From positions 1 through 13,674 of the forward strand of contig DUZD01000047.1 in assembly GCA_013349695.1 (NCBI GenBank): 13,674 nt of DNA, in the 5' to 3' direction. Source of the stretch: Rhodospirillaceae bacterium. GTDB taxonomy: Bacteria; Pseudomonadota; Alphaproteobacteria; Rhodospirillales; 2-02-FULL-58-16. Both the position numbers and the translations under genes were made by a program. Under the pieces are notes generated by a model that saw nothing but the letters and a program-made list of their open reading frames with translations, made no database searches and was not told the origin of the DNA. Below, piece by piece: positions 6,274 to 13,674 of the stretch. Each line of letters starts with the position of its first letter. Within the stretch, counting starts at the first letter, position 1.

Positions 6274-6890
6274 GCGTCACGACCCGCTGGTGGTGGATTC
6301 GCCACGCCCCCGTGGACAAGAATTCCAAGGGGCACATATACGGATGCACGGACGTTCCATGCGACCTCTCCGACGAAAAGTCCATACGCGCGCTGGCGGA
6401 GACGCTGCCTGATAACGCGGTCTGGGTGACCAGTTCGCTTTCGCGGGCCCGGGACACCGGCCGGGCAATTGCCGAGATGGTCCAGACAACGATTGAGCCC
6501 ATCGTCGAACCCGACCTGAACGAGCAGGATTTCGGTAATTGGCACGGCCTGAAATGGGACCAGATCGAAGATGCGCGAAAATACTGGCGCGATCCCGCCA
6601 ACCAAAAACCCCCCGGTGGCGAAAGTTTCGCTGATGTTGTCGAGCGGGCCTCGCAAGTCGTCCGGCGCCTCAACACGGAATGGGAAGGCCGGAACATCGT
6701 CGCCGTCGCCCATGCCGGCATCGTCCGCGCCGCCCTTTCCCAGGCTCTCGGCATCGCTCCCGAACGGGCTCTCGCCATCAAGGTGAACACCTTGTCGCTG
6801 ACCCGCGTCGACCACATTCCGCCGGACGGCTGGAAGGTCTCCGGGATGAACCTGCATGGCGGCTGGATTCGTCCGCCGGCGCCGTGCTAA
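6270..6890 (+). CDS. Histidine phosphatase family protein, probable alpha-ribazole phosphatase
   Basis: The protein is a 206-residue member of the phosphoglycerate-mutase-like histidine phosphatases. Motifs are IRHAP (10-14, with His12 as the phospho-acceptor), SSLSRARDTG (55-64, Arg59), DLNEQDFGNWHG (82-93, Glu85) and VAHAGIVRAAL (146-156, His148), the complete catalytic set. In this setting it most likely removes the phosphate from alpha-ribazole 5'-phosphate or adenosylcobalamin 5'-phosphate, the role of Salmonella CobC. I leave the symbol blank because cobC is used here for the decarboxylase. The start ATG overlaps the cobS stop by four bases, so it is translationally coupled to cobS. The gene ends just before the riboswitch. 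The family is certain; the exact substrate is inferred from neighbours. Confidence 0.88.
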   Translation: MSVTTRWWWIRHAPVDKNSKGHIYGCTDVPCDLSDEKSIRALAETLPDNAVWVTSSLSRARDTGRAIAEMVQTTIEPIVEPDLNEQDFGNWHGLKWDQIEDARKYWRDPANQKPPGGESFADVVERASQVVRRLNTEWEGRNIVAVAHAGIVRAALSQALGIAPERALAIKVNTLSLTRVDHIPPDGWKVSGMNLHGGWIRPPAPC

Positions 6891-6892
6891 AG

Positions 6893-7080
6893 TCAGGCCA
6901 GCTAACTTCGAGCTGGAAAGGGAAGCCGATGCGTGGCCCTACCACAAATTCGGCGCTGCCCCCGCAACTGTGAGCGGCGAGATCGAGGGGAGTGATTGCC
7001 ACTGGCGCTGAACGCGCGCCGGGAAGGCGTCCCCCGATTGACGACCCCGAGCCAGGAGACCTGACCGGCCCGACAGAAGT
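6893..7080 (+). promoter_or_regulatory. Cobalamin riboswitch (AdoCbl-type aptamer)
   Basis: The conserved blocks occur in the right order: AAAGGGAAGCC (6918-6927 region), GCCCCCGCAACTGT (6958-6971), the B12 box GCCACTG (6998-7004), GGGAAGGCG (7021-7029), and GACCCCGAGCCAGGAGACCTG ending at 7063. This is the typical core of the cobalamin aptamer. It sits in the gap between the phosphatase gene and cobU, and should reduce expression of cobU-cobW-cobN-cobO-cobQ when adenosylcobalamin is plentiful. The 5' limit is approximate. An open reading frame running through it from 6992 is not translated sense but RNA structure. Confidence 0.95.
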
Positions 7081-7085
7081 CGATA

Positions 7086-7102
7086 ATTCTCGGGTGGAGA
7101 AT
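7086..7102 (+). promoter_or_regulatory. Ribosome-binding-site hairpin (riboswitch expression platform)
   Basis: ATTCTC (7086-7091) pairs perfectly with GAGAAT (7097-7102) around a GGGTG loop. The stem and loop hide GGAG (7096-7099), the likely Shine-Dalgarno sequence for the TTG start at 7109. No T-tract follows, so control by blocking translation, rather than by termination, is the natural reading. Confidence 0.6.
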
Positions 7103-7108
7103 GGTGTT

Positions 7109-7651
7109 TTGACGGATGATCCCCCGTTCCCCCTGCCTCCCGTCACCCTGATCCTGGGCGGCGCCCGCTCGGGCAAGAGCGCTTTTTCGGAGCGGCTGGT
7201 CGCGGCAAGAGGACCGGCGGTTTTTCTCGCCACCGCCGAGGCCGGGGACGATGAGATGGCCGAACGCATCCGCCGCCACAAGGAAAGGCGGGGTGACCAA
7301 TGGACTACCGTGGAAGAGCCCCTGGAGCTGGCCGGGGCGCTGCGAAGGCATTGCCGGAAGGTCCGCCCGGTCCTGGTCGATTGCCTGACCCTCTGGCTAG
7401 GCAACATCATGGCGGCCGGACGGGACGTAGAGAAGGAGACAGAGGCTCTATCCGGGGCTCTGGATGGGCTGCCGGGGCCGGTGGTCCTGGTCGCCAACGA
7501 GGTGGGATTGGGGATCGTCCCCGACAACGCACTCGCCCGCGCCTTCCGCGATCACGCCGGACGGCTCAACCAGAAGGTGGCCACCGCCGCCGACCGGGTC
7601 TATTTCGTCGCCGCTGGACTTCCAACAGTACTTAAGGACGAGGTGCAATGA
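7109..7651 (+). CDS. cobU: Adenosylcobinamide kinase / adenosylcobinamide-phosphate guanylyltransferase
   Basis: This bifunctional enzyme (also CobP) phosphorylates adenosylcobinamide and then transfers GMP to it, giving adenosylcobinamide-GDP for CobS. From the TTG start at 7109 the protein has 180 residues, the normal size. LILGGARSGKSAFSE contains the P-loop (17-24). FLATAEAGDDEM and ERIRRHKERRG follow, His57 being the candidate for the guanylylated histidine. VDCLTLWLGN, ANEVGLGIVPDNALARAFRD, GRLNQKVA and AGLPTVLK close the signature. TTG is preferred because GGAG (7096-7099) lies nine bases upstream; in-frame GTG at 7094 is the alternative. It is the first gene after the riboswitch. Its stop overlaps the cobW start (ATGA). 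Confidence 0.95.
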   Translation: MTDDPPFPLPPVTLILGGARSGKSAFSERLVAARGPAVFLATAEAGDDEMAERIRRHKERRGDQWTTVEEPLELAGALRRHCRKVRPVLVDCLTLWLGNIMAAGRDVEKETEALSGALDGLPGPVVLVANEVGLGIVPDNALARAFRDHAGRLNQKVATAADRVYFVAAGLPTVLKDEVQ

Positions 7652-8679
7652 AGATTCCGGCAACCATTATCACCGGCTTCCTTGGCGCCGGCAAGACGAC
7701 CCTGATCCGCCACATCATCGAGAACGCCAACGGCCGGCGCATCGCGCTTTTGATCAACGAGTTCGGCAGCCTCGGCATAGACCGCGAAGCGCTCCTTGGC
7801 TGCGGAATCAAGGGTTGCGGGGAGGCCGACGTGGTCGAACTTGCCAACGGCTGCATCTGCTGCACGGTGGCCGACGAGTTCCTGCCCGCCATCGAGGCCC
7901 TGTTGGAGCGGGACGACCCTCCCCAGCATATTGTCATCGAGACGTCGGGCTTGGCGCTTCCCAAGCCCCTGGTGAAGGCCTTCAATTGGCCGGAGGTCCG
8001 CTCGAGTGTCACCGTCGACGGGGTGATCGCGGTGATCGACGCTCCCGCCGTCGCCGCCGGCCGCTTCGCCGACGATCCCGAGGCGGTCCAGGCGGAGCGC
8101 GAGGCCGACCCAGCGCTCGATCATGACTCACTGCTCGCCGAGATCTTCGAGGACCAACTCCGTTGCGCCGACATCGTGCTGCTCAACAAGACCGATCTGG
8201 TGGACGGCAAGGACCTCGATACCGTGCGGAGCAGGCTGGCCAAGGCCATCGATCCCCTGATCAAGGTACTACCCACCATCCACGGACGGACGGACACCCG
8301 GGTTCTGCTCGGCTTGGCGGCGGCGGTGGAGGACCAGATCGAAGCGCGCCCGTCCCATCATGACGGGAACGGCGGCGACAGTGACCACGATCACGACGGC
8401 TTCGACAGCTTCGTCGTCGCTCTCGGCCCGGTCGGCGACCCGGCGGCCCTGGAGGAGCGCATCCGAGCCACCGTCGCCGATCACGGCATCCTCAGGGTGA
8501 AGGGCTTCGTGGATGTTCCGGGCAAGGAGATGCGCCACGTGGTCCAGGGCGTGGGACCGCGCCTGCAGCGCTACTACGACCGCCCCTGGCGGCCCGGCGA
8601 GGAGCGGCGTAGCGAGCTGGTGGTGATCGGGATGGCCGGACTCGACCAAATGGCCATCCAGGCCGCCCTCATGGGCTGA
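7648..8679 (+). CDS. cobW: Cobalamin biosynthesis protein CobW (G3E GTPase, cobalt chaperone)
   Basis: CobW is a G3E-family GTPase thought to deliver cobalt to the aerobic cobaltochelatase CobNST. The 343 residues carry the Walker A motif GFLGAGKTTL (10-19), the metal-binding GCICC motif (68-72), the ETSG loop (98-101) and NKTD (180-183, the guanine-specificity motif). A short His/Asp-rich stretch, SHHDGNGGDSDHDHD (236-250), links the GTPase part to the C-terminal CobW_C domain and is a second likely metal site. A GAGG ribosome-binding site lies inside the end of cobU. The gene sits directly before cobN, its presumed client, and the stop shares one base with the cobN start (TGATG). Confidence 0.95.
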   Translation: MKIPATIITGFLGAGKTTLIRHIIENANGRRIALLINEFGSLGIDREALLGCGIKGCGEADVVELANGCICCTVADEFLPAIEALLERDDPPQHIVIETSGLALPKPLVKAFNWPEVRSSVTVDGVIAVIDAPAVAAGRFADDPEAVQAEREADPALDHDSLLAEIFEDQLRCADIVLLNKTDLVDGKDLDTVRSRLAKAIDPLIKVLPTIHGRTDTRVLLGLAAAVEDQIEARPSHHDGNGGDSDHDHDGFDSFVVALGPVGDPAALEERIRATVADHGILRVKGFVDVPGKEMRHVVQGVGPRLQRYYDRPWRPGEERRSELVVIGMAGLDQMAIQAALMG

Positions 8680-11600
8680 TGCACCTTCTCGCCGCCAAGC
8701 CGGGAGCGATCGCCGACGGCTCGGAGGCCGTGGACCTCGGCCAGAATCCGGGCGACATCGTCGTGCTCTCGGCCGCCGACAGTGAACTCGCCTGCCTGTC
8801 GGCGGCACGCGGGCAGCTGCCGGCGGCGGAATTCCCCAGCCTGCGTCTCGCCAGCCTGCTTCACCTCGGCCACAACATGTCCGTGGACCTTTATGTGGAA
8901 GATGTGATCTCCCGCGCCCGCCTGGTGGTGGCGCGTATCCTCGGCGGACGCGGCTACTGGCCCTACGGGGTCGAGCAGGTGGCGGCGGTGTGCAAGGAGA
9001 AGGGCATCGCGCTGGCGCTTCTTCCCGGCGACGACCAGCCGGACGCCGAGCTCGCCGGATTCTCTACCCTGCCCGGCAAGGCCCTCCACCGCCTGTGGCA
9101 GTACTGTGTTCATGGCGGCGCCGACAATGCCCTGGAGTTCCTGCGTTACGCCGCCTCGCTTATCGGCCATGGCACCGAATGGCGGGAGCCCCGGCCGGTT
9201 TTGCGCGCCGGTTTCTACCGGCGTGGACGCCCGGCCGGCTCCCTGGACGACTTGCGCGCCGACTGGAAGAAGGGGGCGCCGACGGTGGCGCTGGTCTTCT
9301 ACCGGGCTCTGTTCCAGGCGGGCAACCTCAAGGGAGTGGACGCCCTGGTCGGCGGCCTCTCGGAGCGGGGAATGAACCCCCTGCCGGTGTTCGTCTCAAG
9401 CCTCAAGGACCCGGTGGCGGCGGAAACGCTGGCCGGGGCGTTCTCCGAGGCGAAGCCGGACGTGATCCTCATTGCCACCGGATTTTCCCTTTCGGCGCCG
9501 GGCCGCGAACGCGCGGCCAGTCCCTTCGACGACGCCGGCTGCCCGCTTCTTCAGGTCGTTTTCTCCGGCGGCAACGAGGAAAGCTGGCGCAACGGAACAC
9601 ATGGGCTCGCCGCCCGCGACATCGCCATGAACGTGGCCCTCCCCGAGGTCGACGGACGCATCATGAGCCGCGCCGTCTCCTTCAAGGGGCGGCAGGAGCG
9701 GGATCCGCTCACCGAGACCGACATCGTCGCCTACGAGCCGGTTGCCGACCGCGTCGACTTCGTCTGCGCGCTCGCCGCCAATTGGGCGTGGCTCGGGCGC
9801 GCTCCCCGCCCGGCGCGGCGGATTGCCCTCGTGCTCGCCAACTATCCGAACCGCGACGGGCGGATCGGCAACGGCGTCGGGATGGACACCCCGGCGGCCA
9901 CGGTAAACCTGCTCAAGGCCTTGCGCGACGCGGGCTACGACGTCCGGGACCTGCCGGTGGACGGCAACCAACTTGTCGAGCGCCTCGCCGCCGGCCCAAC
10001 CAACGACGCGGCGGCCCTGCCCTTGCGGGAAGTCCGCGAGACCCTGCCTCTTGACGACTACCGGGCCTTTTTCGAACGGCTTCCCGAGGGCGCCCGCCGT
10101 GGGATGACGGAGCGCTGGGGAAGACCCGAGGATGATCCCTTCTTCAGGGACGGCGTTTTCGCGATTCCTGCCTTCCGCTGCGGAAACGTCGCCGTCGGAT
10201 TGCAGCCGGCGCGCGGATACAACATCGATCCGGCCTCCAGCTATCACGATCCCGACCTGCCACCGCCGCACGGATACCTCGCCTTTCACGCCTGGATGAG
10301 AGAGCGCTTCGAAGCCCAGGCTATCGTCCACATGGGCAAGCATGGCAATCTGGAATGGCTGCCCGGCAAGGCCCTGGCACTGTCGGGGGACTGCTTCCCC
10401 GAGGTTGCCCTGGGGCCTCTACCGCACCTCTATCCCTTTATCGTCAACGATCCCGGCGAGGGGGCCCAGGCCAAGCGGCGAACCCAGGCGGTGATCATCG
10501 ACCACCTGACCCCGCCCCTGACCCGGGCCGAGAGCTACGGGCCGCTTCGCGACCTCGAGCGGCTGGTCGACGAGTACTACGAGGCGGCCGGCCTGGACCC
10601 CCGGCGGCTCGGGCTGTTGAACCGGGAGATCCTGGCCCTGTGCCGGGTGACGGGCATCGACGACGACTGTGGCATCGCCGCCGCCGACGACGACGAGGCG
10701 GCGCTCGGCAAGCTCGACAACTATCTTTGCGAACTCAAGGAGATGCAGATCCGCGACGGCCTGCATGTGTTCGGGGAATCGCCCTCCGGGCGGCGCCGGG
10801 ACGACCTGCTCCTGGCGCTGGTCCGGGTCCCCAGGGGGACGGAACAGGAGGACGCATCGCTGACCCGGGCGCTCTCCGCCGACCTGGGACTTGACTTCGA
10901 TCCCCTGGATTGCGACATGGCGGCGCCCTGGCAAGGACCGAGACCCGGCGCGCTTACTGGCGACGTTCCCTGGCGCAGCCATGGGGATACGGTGGAACGG
11001 CTGGAGGACCTGGCCCTCCGTCTGATCACCGGCGAGAAGGTTCCGGATCCGGCTTGGCCGCGCACTGGGGCCGTTCTGGACGACGTGGAGAACCGCATCC
11101 GGCCCGCCGTCGAGGCCTGTGGCGGGACGGAGATGAAGGGCCTGCTGACCGGCCTCGACGGGCGTTTCGTGGAGCCCGGCCCTGCCGGGGCGCCGACTCG
11201 GGGGCGGCCCGACGTGCTGCCCACGGGGCGCAATTTCTATTCGGTGGACACCCGCGCGGTGCCTACTCCGGCGGCCTGGACACTAGGCTGGAAATCGGCG
11301 TCGTTGCTCATCGAGCGCCACGTCCAGGAACACGGCGCCTGGCCTGGCGGCTTGGCGATCACCGCCTGGGGAACCAGCAACATGCGCACCGGTGGCGACG
11401 ACATCGCCCAAGCCCTTGCCTTGATGGGGGTTCGTCCAACCTGGGACGCCGCCTCGCGCCGGGTGACGGGATTCGAGATTCTGCCCCTGGACGTCCTCGA
11501 CCGCCCCAGGATCGACGTGACGCTCAGGGTCTCCGGCTTCTTCCGCGACGCTTTCCCAGGGCTGATCGACCTCTTCGATTCGGCGGCCCGCGCGGTAGCC

Positions 11601-12425
11601 GCCCTCGACGAGCCGCGGGAGAAAAACCTTCTCGCCACTCGGGTCCAGGAAGAGACGAAACGGCTCGCCACCTTGGGAATGGACCACCAGGAGGCGGCGC
11701 TCCAGGCCGGCTTTCGGGTCTTCGGTTCGAAGCCGGGCGCCTATGGCGCCGGCCTCCAGGCGCTGATCGACGAGCGCGGCTGGCAAACCGACGAAGACTT
11801 GGCGCGGGCCTACGTGGCCTGGGGCGGCTACGCCTACGGCGCCGGGGCGCGAGGAAAGAGCGCCCACGCCCTCTTCGAAAGCCGCCTCAAAAACGTCGAC
11901 GCGGTGGTACAAAACCAGGACAACCGCGAACATGATCTTCTCGATTCCGACGACTACTATCAGTTCGAAGGCGGCATGACCGCCGCCGTAAGGAGCCTAT
12001 CGGGAAACCAGCCCAGTACTTACCATATCGACCACTCACGGCCCGAATCCCCAAAAATCCGTACCCTCGACGAGGAGGTGGCCCGGGTCGTCCGCGCCAG
12101 GGTGGTCAATCCGAAATGGATCGAAGGGGTCATGCGGCACGGCTACAAGGGCGCCTTCGAGATGGCCGCGACGGTGGACTACCTGTTTGCCTTCGCCGCC
12201 ACCGCGCGTTGCGTCCGCGACCACCATTTCGACGCCGTCTACGAAGCCTATCTCGGCGACGAAAAGGTGCGCGGCTTCATTGCCGACAACAATCCGGCGG
12301 CACTGAGGGAGATGGCGGAAAAGTTTCTGGAGGCGCAGGAGCGCGGGCTCTGGCGGCCGAGACTCAACAGCACCCACGGCCTGCTTGCCGATCTCGCCGG
12401 TGCGCAACGGAAGGAAACGGCATGA
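8679..12425 (+). CDS. cobN: Cobaltochelatase subunit CobN
   Basis: This is the large subunit of the aerobic ATP-dependent cobaltochelatase, which inserts Co(II) into hydrogenobyrinic acid a,c-diamide together with CobS- and CobT-type AAA+ partners that are not in this window. The 1248 residues match the family's usual length and start, MHLLAAKPGAIADGSEAVDLG. Conserved blocks include LHLGHNMSVDLYVEDVI near the N-terminus and HMGKHGNLEWLPGKALALS at 551-569, whose His residues are likely metal or substrate ligands. Further on are NFYSVDTRAVPTPAAW, AITAWGTSNMRTGGDD, RIDVTLRVSGFFRDAFP, and the C-terminal QNQDNREHDLLDSDDYYQF (from about 1078). No break is seen. It starts by coupling to cobW, and its stop overlaps cobO as ATGA. 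Confidence 0.97.
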   Translation: MHLLAAKPGAIADGSEAVDLGQNPGDIVVLSAADSELACLSAARGQLPAAEFPSLRLASLLHLGHNMSVDLYVEDVISRARLVVARILGGRGYWPYGVEQVAAVCKEKGIALALLPGDDQPDAELAGFSTLPGKALHRLWQYCVHGGADNALEFLRYAASLIGHGTEWREPRPVLRAGFYRRGRPAGSLDDLRADWKKGAPTVALVFYRALFQAGNLKGVDALVGGLSERGMNPLPVFVSSLKDPVAAETLAGAFSEAKPDVILIATGFSLSAPGRERAASPFDDAGCPLLQVVFSGGNEESWRNGTHGLAARDIAMNVALPEVDGRIMSRAVSFKGRQERDPLTETDIVAYEPVADRVDFVCALAANWAWLGRAPRPARRIALVLANYPNRDGRIGNGVGMDTPAATVNLLKALRDAGYDVRDLPVDGNQLVERLAAGPTNDAAALPLREVRETLPLDDYRAFFERLPEGARRGMTERWGRPEDDPFFRDGVFAIPAFRCGNVAVGLQPARGYNIDPASSYHDPDLPPPHGYLAFHAWMRERFEAQAIVHMGKHGNLEWLPGKALALSGDCFPEVALGPLPHLYPFIVNDPGEGAQAKRRTQAVIIDHLTPPLTRAESYGPLRDLERLVDEYYEAAGLDPRRLGLLNREILALCRVTGIDDDCGIAAADDDEAALGKLDNYLCELKEMQIRDGLHVFGESPSGRRRDDLLLALVRVPRGTEQEDASLTRALSADLGLDFDPLDCDMAAPWQGPRPGALTGDVPWRSHGDTVERLEDLALRLITGEKVPDPAWPRTGAVLDDVENRIRPAVEACGGTEMKGLLTGLDGRFVEPGPAGAPTRGRPDVLPTGRNFYSVDTRAVPTPAAWTLGWKSASLLIERHVQEHGAWPGGLAITAWGTSNMRTGGDDIAQALALMGVRPTWDAASRRVTGFEILPLDVLDRPRIDVTLRVSGFFRDAFPGLIDLFDSAARAVAALDEPREKNLLATRVQEETKRLATLGMDHQEAALQAGFRVFGSKPGAYGAGLQALIDERGWQTDEDLARAYVAWGGYAYGAGARGKSAHALFESRLKNVDAVVQNQDNREHDLLDSDDYYQFEGGMTAAVRSLSGNQPSTYHIDHSRPESPKIRTLDEEVARVVRARVVNPKWIEGVMRHGYKGAFEMAATVDYLFAFAATARCVRDHHFDAVYEAYLGDEKVRGFIADNNPAALREMAEKFLEAQERGLWRPRLNSTHGLLADLAGAQRKETA

Positions 12426-13033
12426 CCGAGGAAGAGACCCCCGAGCTTCGCCATAAGCGGAAAATGGAGAAGAAGAAGGCGGCCCGCGACAAGCTGATGG
12501 CGGGTAAGGACAAGCAAAAGGGCCTGCTCATCGTCCATACCGGCGCCGGCAAGGGCAAGTCGACGGCCGCCTTCGGGATGGCTCTGCGATGTATCGGGCA
12601 CGGGATGAAGGTGGGGATCGTCCAATTCATCAAGGGCGCCTGGGAGACCGCCGAGCGGCGGGTCTTCGAGGGCTTCGGGGAACGCGTCGTCTTCAAGGTC
12701 ATGGGCGAGGGCTTCACCTGGGAAACCCAGGATCGCGAGCGCGACATCGCCGCCGCCGGCAAGGCCTGGGAAGCGGCCGGCGCGATGATGGACGATCCCG
12801 GCTACGGGATGGTCATCCTCGATGAATTGAACATCGTGCTGCGCTACGGCTACCTGCCCCTGGCCGGCGTGCTGGAAACCCTGGAGGCAAGGCGTCCCGA
12901 TCTGCATGTGGTGATCACCGGGCGCAACGCCGATGTAGCACTGATCGAACAAGCCGATCTGGTGACGGAAATGAAGCTCGTCAAGCATCCCTTCCGCGGC
13001 GGCGTCAAGGGGCAGCCGGGGATTGAGTTCTAG
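12422..13033 (+). CDS. cobO: Cob(I)yrinic acid a,c-diamide adenosyltransferase
   Basis: CobO (the CobA/BtuR type) transfers the 5'-deoxyadenosyl group of ATP to Co(I) corrinoids. The 203 residues begin with a charged helix of many Lys and Arg (HKRKMEKKKAARDK), typical of the family. The P-loop HTGAGKGKSTAAFG follows (P-loop at 41-48), then VGIVQFIKGAW, GEGFTWETQD, VILDELNIVLRYGYL, VVITGRNA, and the C-terminal FRGGVKGQPGIEF. The start ATG overlaps the cobN stop by four bases. A GGAAGGAAA ribosome-binding site lies inside the end of cobN. The stop TAG shares a base with the cobQ start. Confidence 0.96.
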   Translation: MTEEETPELRHKRKMEKKKAARDKLMAGKDKQKGLLIVHTGAGKGKSTAAFGMALRCIGHGMKVGIVQFIKGAWETAERRVFEGFGERVVFKVMGEGFTWETQDRERDIAAAGKAWEAAGAMMDDPGYGMVILDELNIVLRYGYLPLAGVLETLEARRPDLHVVITGRNADVALIEQADLVTEMKLVKHPFRGGVKGQPGIEF

Positions 13034-13674
13034 TGTCCGGCCGGGACGGATGCCAAGCCCTCATGATTCAGGGCACGGGGTCCAATGTGGGCAAGTCCTT
13101 CGTCGTGGCGGGCCTGTGCCGGGCCTATACGCGCCGGGGGCTGACGGTCCGTCCCTTCAAGCCCCAGAATATGTCCAACAACGCCGCCGTCACCGCCGAT
13201 GGCGGCGAGATCGGCCGCGCTCAGGCGTTGCAGGCCCGCGCCTGCGGCGTCGCTCCCGCCACCGACATGAACCCGGTCCTGCTGAAGCCCCAGACCGACC
13301 TCGGCGCCCAGGTCGTCGTTCATGGAAAAGTCCGCGGCAACGCCAAGGCGCGGGAATACCAGAACCTCAAGGGAGAACTTCTGCCCGCCGTTTTGGAGAG
13401 CTTTCAGCGCCTTGCCGCCGAGGCCGACTTGGTCATCGCCGAGGGGGCGGGCAGCCCGGCCGAGGTGAACCTGCGCGGTGGCGACATCGCCAACATGGGA
13501 TTCGCCCAGGCCGCCGGAGTCCCCGTGGTTCTGGTCGGCGATATCGACCGGGGCGGTGTCATCGCCAGCATCGTCGGCACCTGGGTGCTCCTGGACGAGG
13601 CCGACCGCGCCCACCTCGCCGGCTTCGCCATCAACAAATTCCGCGGCGACGCAAGCCTGTTCGACGGCGGCCTG
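13033..13674 (+). CDS. cobQ: Cobyric acid synthase, 5' part only (runs off the window)
   Basis: CobQ performs the four glutamine-dependent amidations that turn adenosylcobyrinic acid a,c-diamide into cobyric acid. The first 214 codons are in the window. The start GTG at 13033 overlaps the cobO stop (TAGTG); ATG at 13063 is the alternative. The N-terminal ATP-binding domain is clear: MIQGTGSNVGKSFVVAGLCR, PFKPQNMSNNAAVT, EIGRAQALQARA, DMNPVLLKPQTD, VIAEGAGSPAEVNLR, DIANMGFA and DIDRGGVIASIVGT. The C-terminal glutamine amidotransferase domain with its catalytic Cys lies beyond 13674. The truncation is the window edge, not a mutation. Confidence 0.95.
   Translation, partial: MSGRDGCQALMIQGTGSNVGKSFVVAGLCRAYTRRGLTVRPFKPQNMSNNAAVTADGGEIGRAQALQARACGVAPATDMNPVLLKPQTDLGAQVVVHGKVRGNAKAREYQNLKGELLPAVLESFQRLAAEADLVIAEGAGSPAEVNLRGGDIANMGFAQAAGVPVVLVGDIDRGGVIASIVGTWVLLDEADRAHLAGFAINKFRGDASLFDGGL

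Noticed and set aside
6992..7108. Extended cobU start at 6992
   Set aside because: The extension would translate the core of the riboswitch and adds residues absent from CobU proteins.
8990..11935. Several plus-strand frames inside cobN
   Set aside because: They are Arg/Gly/Pro-rich frameshifted readings of cobN, which is intact along its whole length.
1..13674. CRISPR arrays, tRNA or rRNA genes
   Set aside because: No regularly spaced repeat-spacer pattern, tRNA cloverleaf or rRNA signature was seen on either strand.

Overview
The window comes from a GC-rich bacterium, most likely an alphaproteobacterium of the Rhodospirillales type. The evidence is the style of its cobalamin genes (aerobic-pathway CobW, CobN, CobO and CobQ homologues, an alphaproteobacterial-type CobC aminotransferase fold protein) and the strong G/C preference at third codon positions from about position 3300 onward. 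The genus cannot be fixed from sequence alone.

Positions 1-3300 are accessory DNA. They are visibly less GC-rich, at least up to about 1980. They hold one long gene (264-1922) for a 552-residue protein I do not recognise. Its visible features are a hydrophobic N-terminal segment, a Cys cluster, an HExxxH motif followed by a conserved-looking SEGW stretch, and a 12-residue tandem repeat. Downstream on the minus strand is a decayed IS1380-type transposase (about 2026-3102), broken by a one-base insertion and a large internal deletion. Several inverted repeats surround these pieces: a nested palindrome at 28-75, a hairpin at 1983-2006, a two-hairpin structure at 2046-2113, a palindrome at 3114-3125 and a terminator-like hairpin at 3129-3157.

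Positions 3302-13674 are a cobalamin (vitamin B12) biosynthesis locus. cobC (threonine-phosphate decarboxylase, +) meets cobT (phosphoribosyltransferase, -) tail to tail with a 23-bp overlap. After a short divergent promoter region come cobS (cobalamin synthase, +) and an alpha-ribazole-phosphatase-like gene (+), joined by an ATGA overlap. A clear cobalamin riboswitch (about 6893-7080) follows, with a hairpin that covers the ribosome-binding site of the next gene. Then come cobU, cobW, cobN, cobO and the 5' part of cobQ, each overlapping the previous gene by 1-4 bases, so they should form one translationally coupled operon under B12 feedback.

Functionally, CobW and CobN serve cobalt supply and insertion into the corrin ring. 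CobO adenosylates the cobalt and CobQ amidates the ring. CobC makes the aminopropanol phosphate arm and CobU activates the cobinamide. CobT and the phosphatase supply the lower-ligand nucleoside, and CobS joins the two halves. The cob genes are ordinary in function. Their points of interest are the apparent lack of an ATG, GTG or TTG start for a full-length cobS, and the layout of the riboswitch expression platform. The best candidate for something undescribed is the 552-residue protein in the accessory region.
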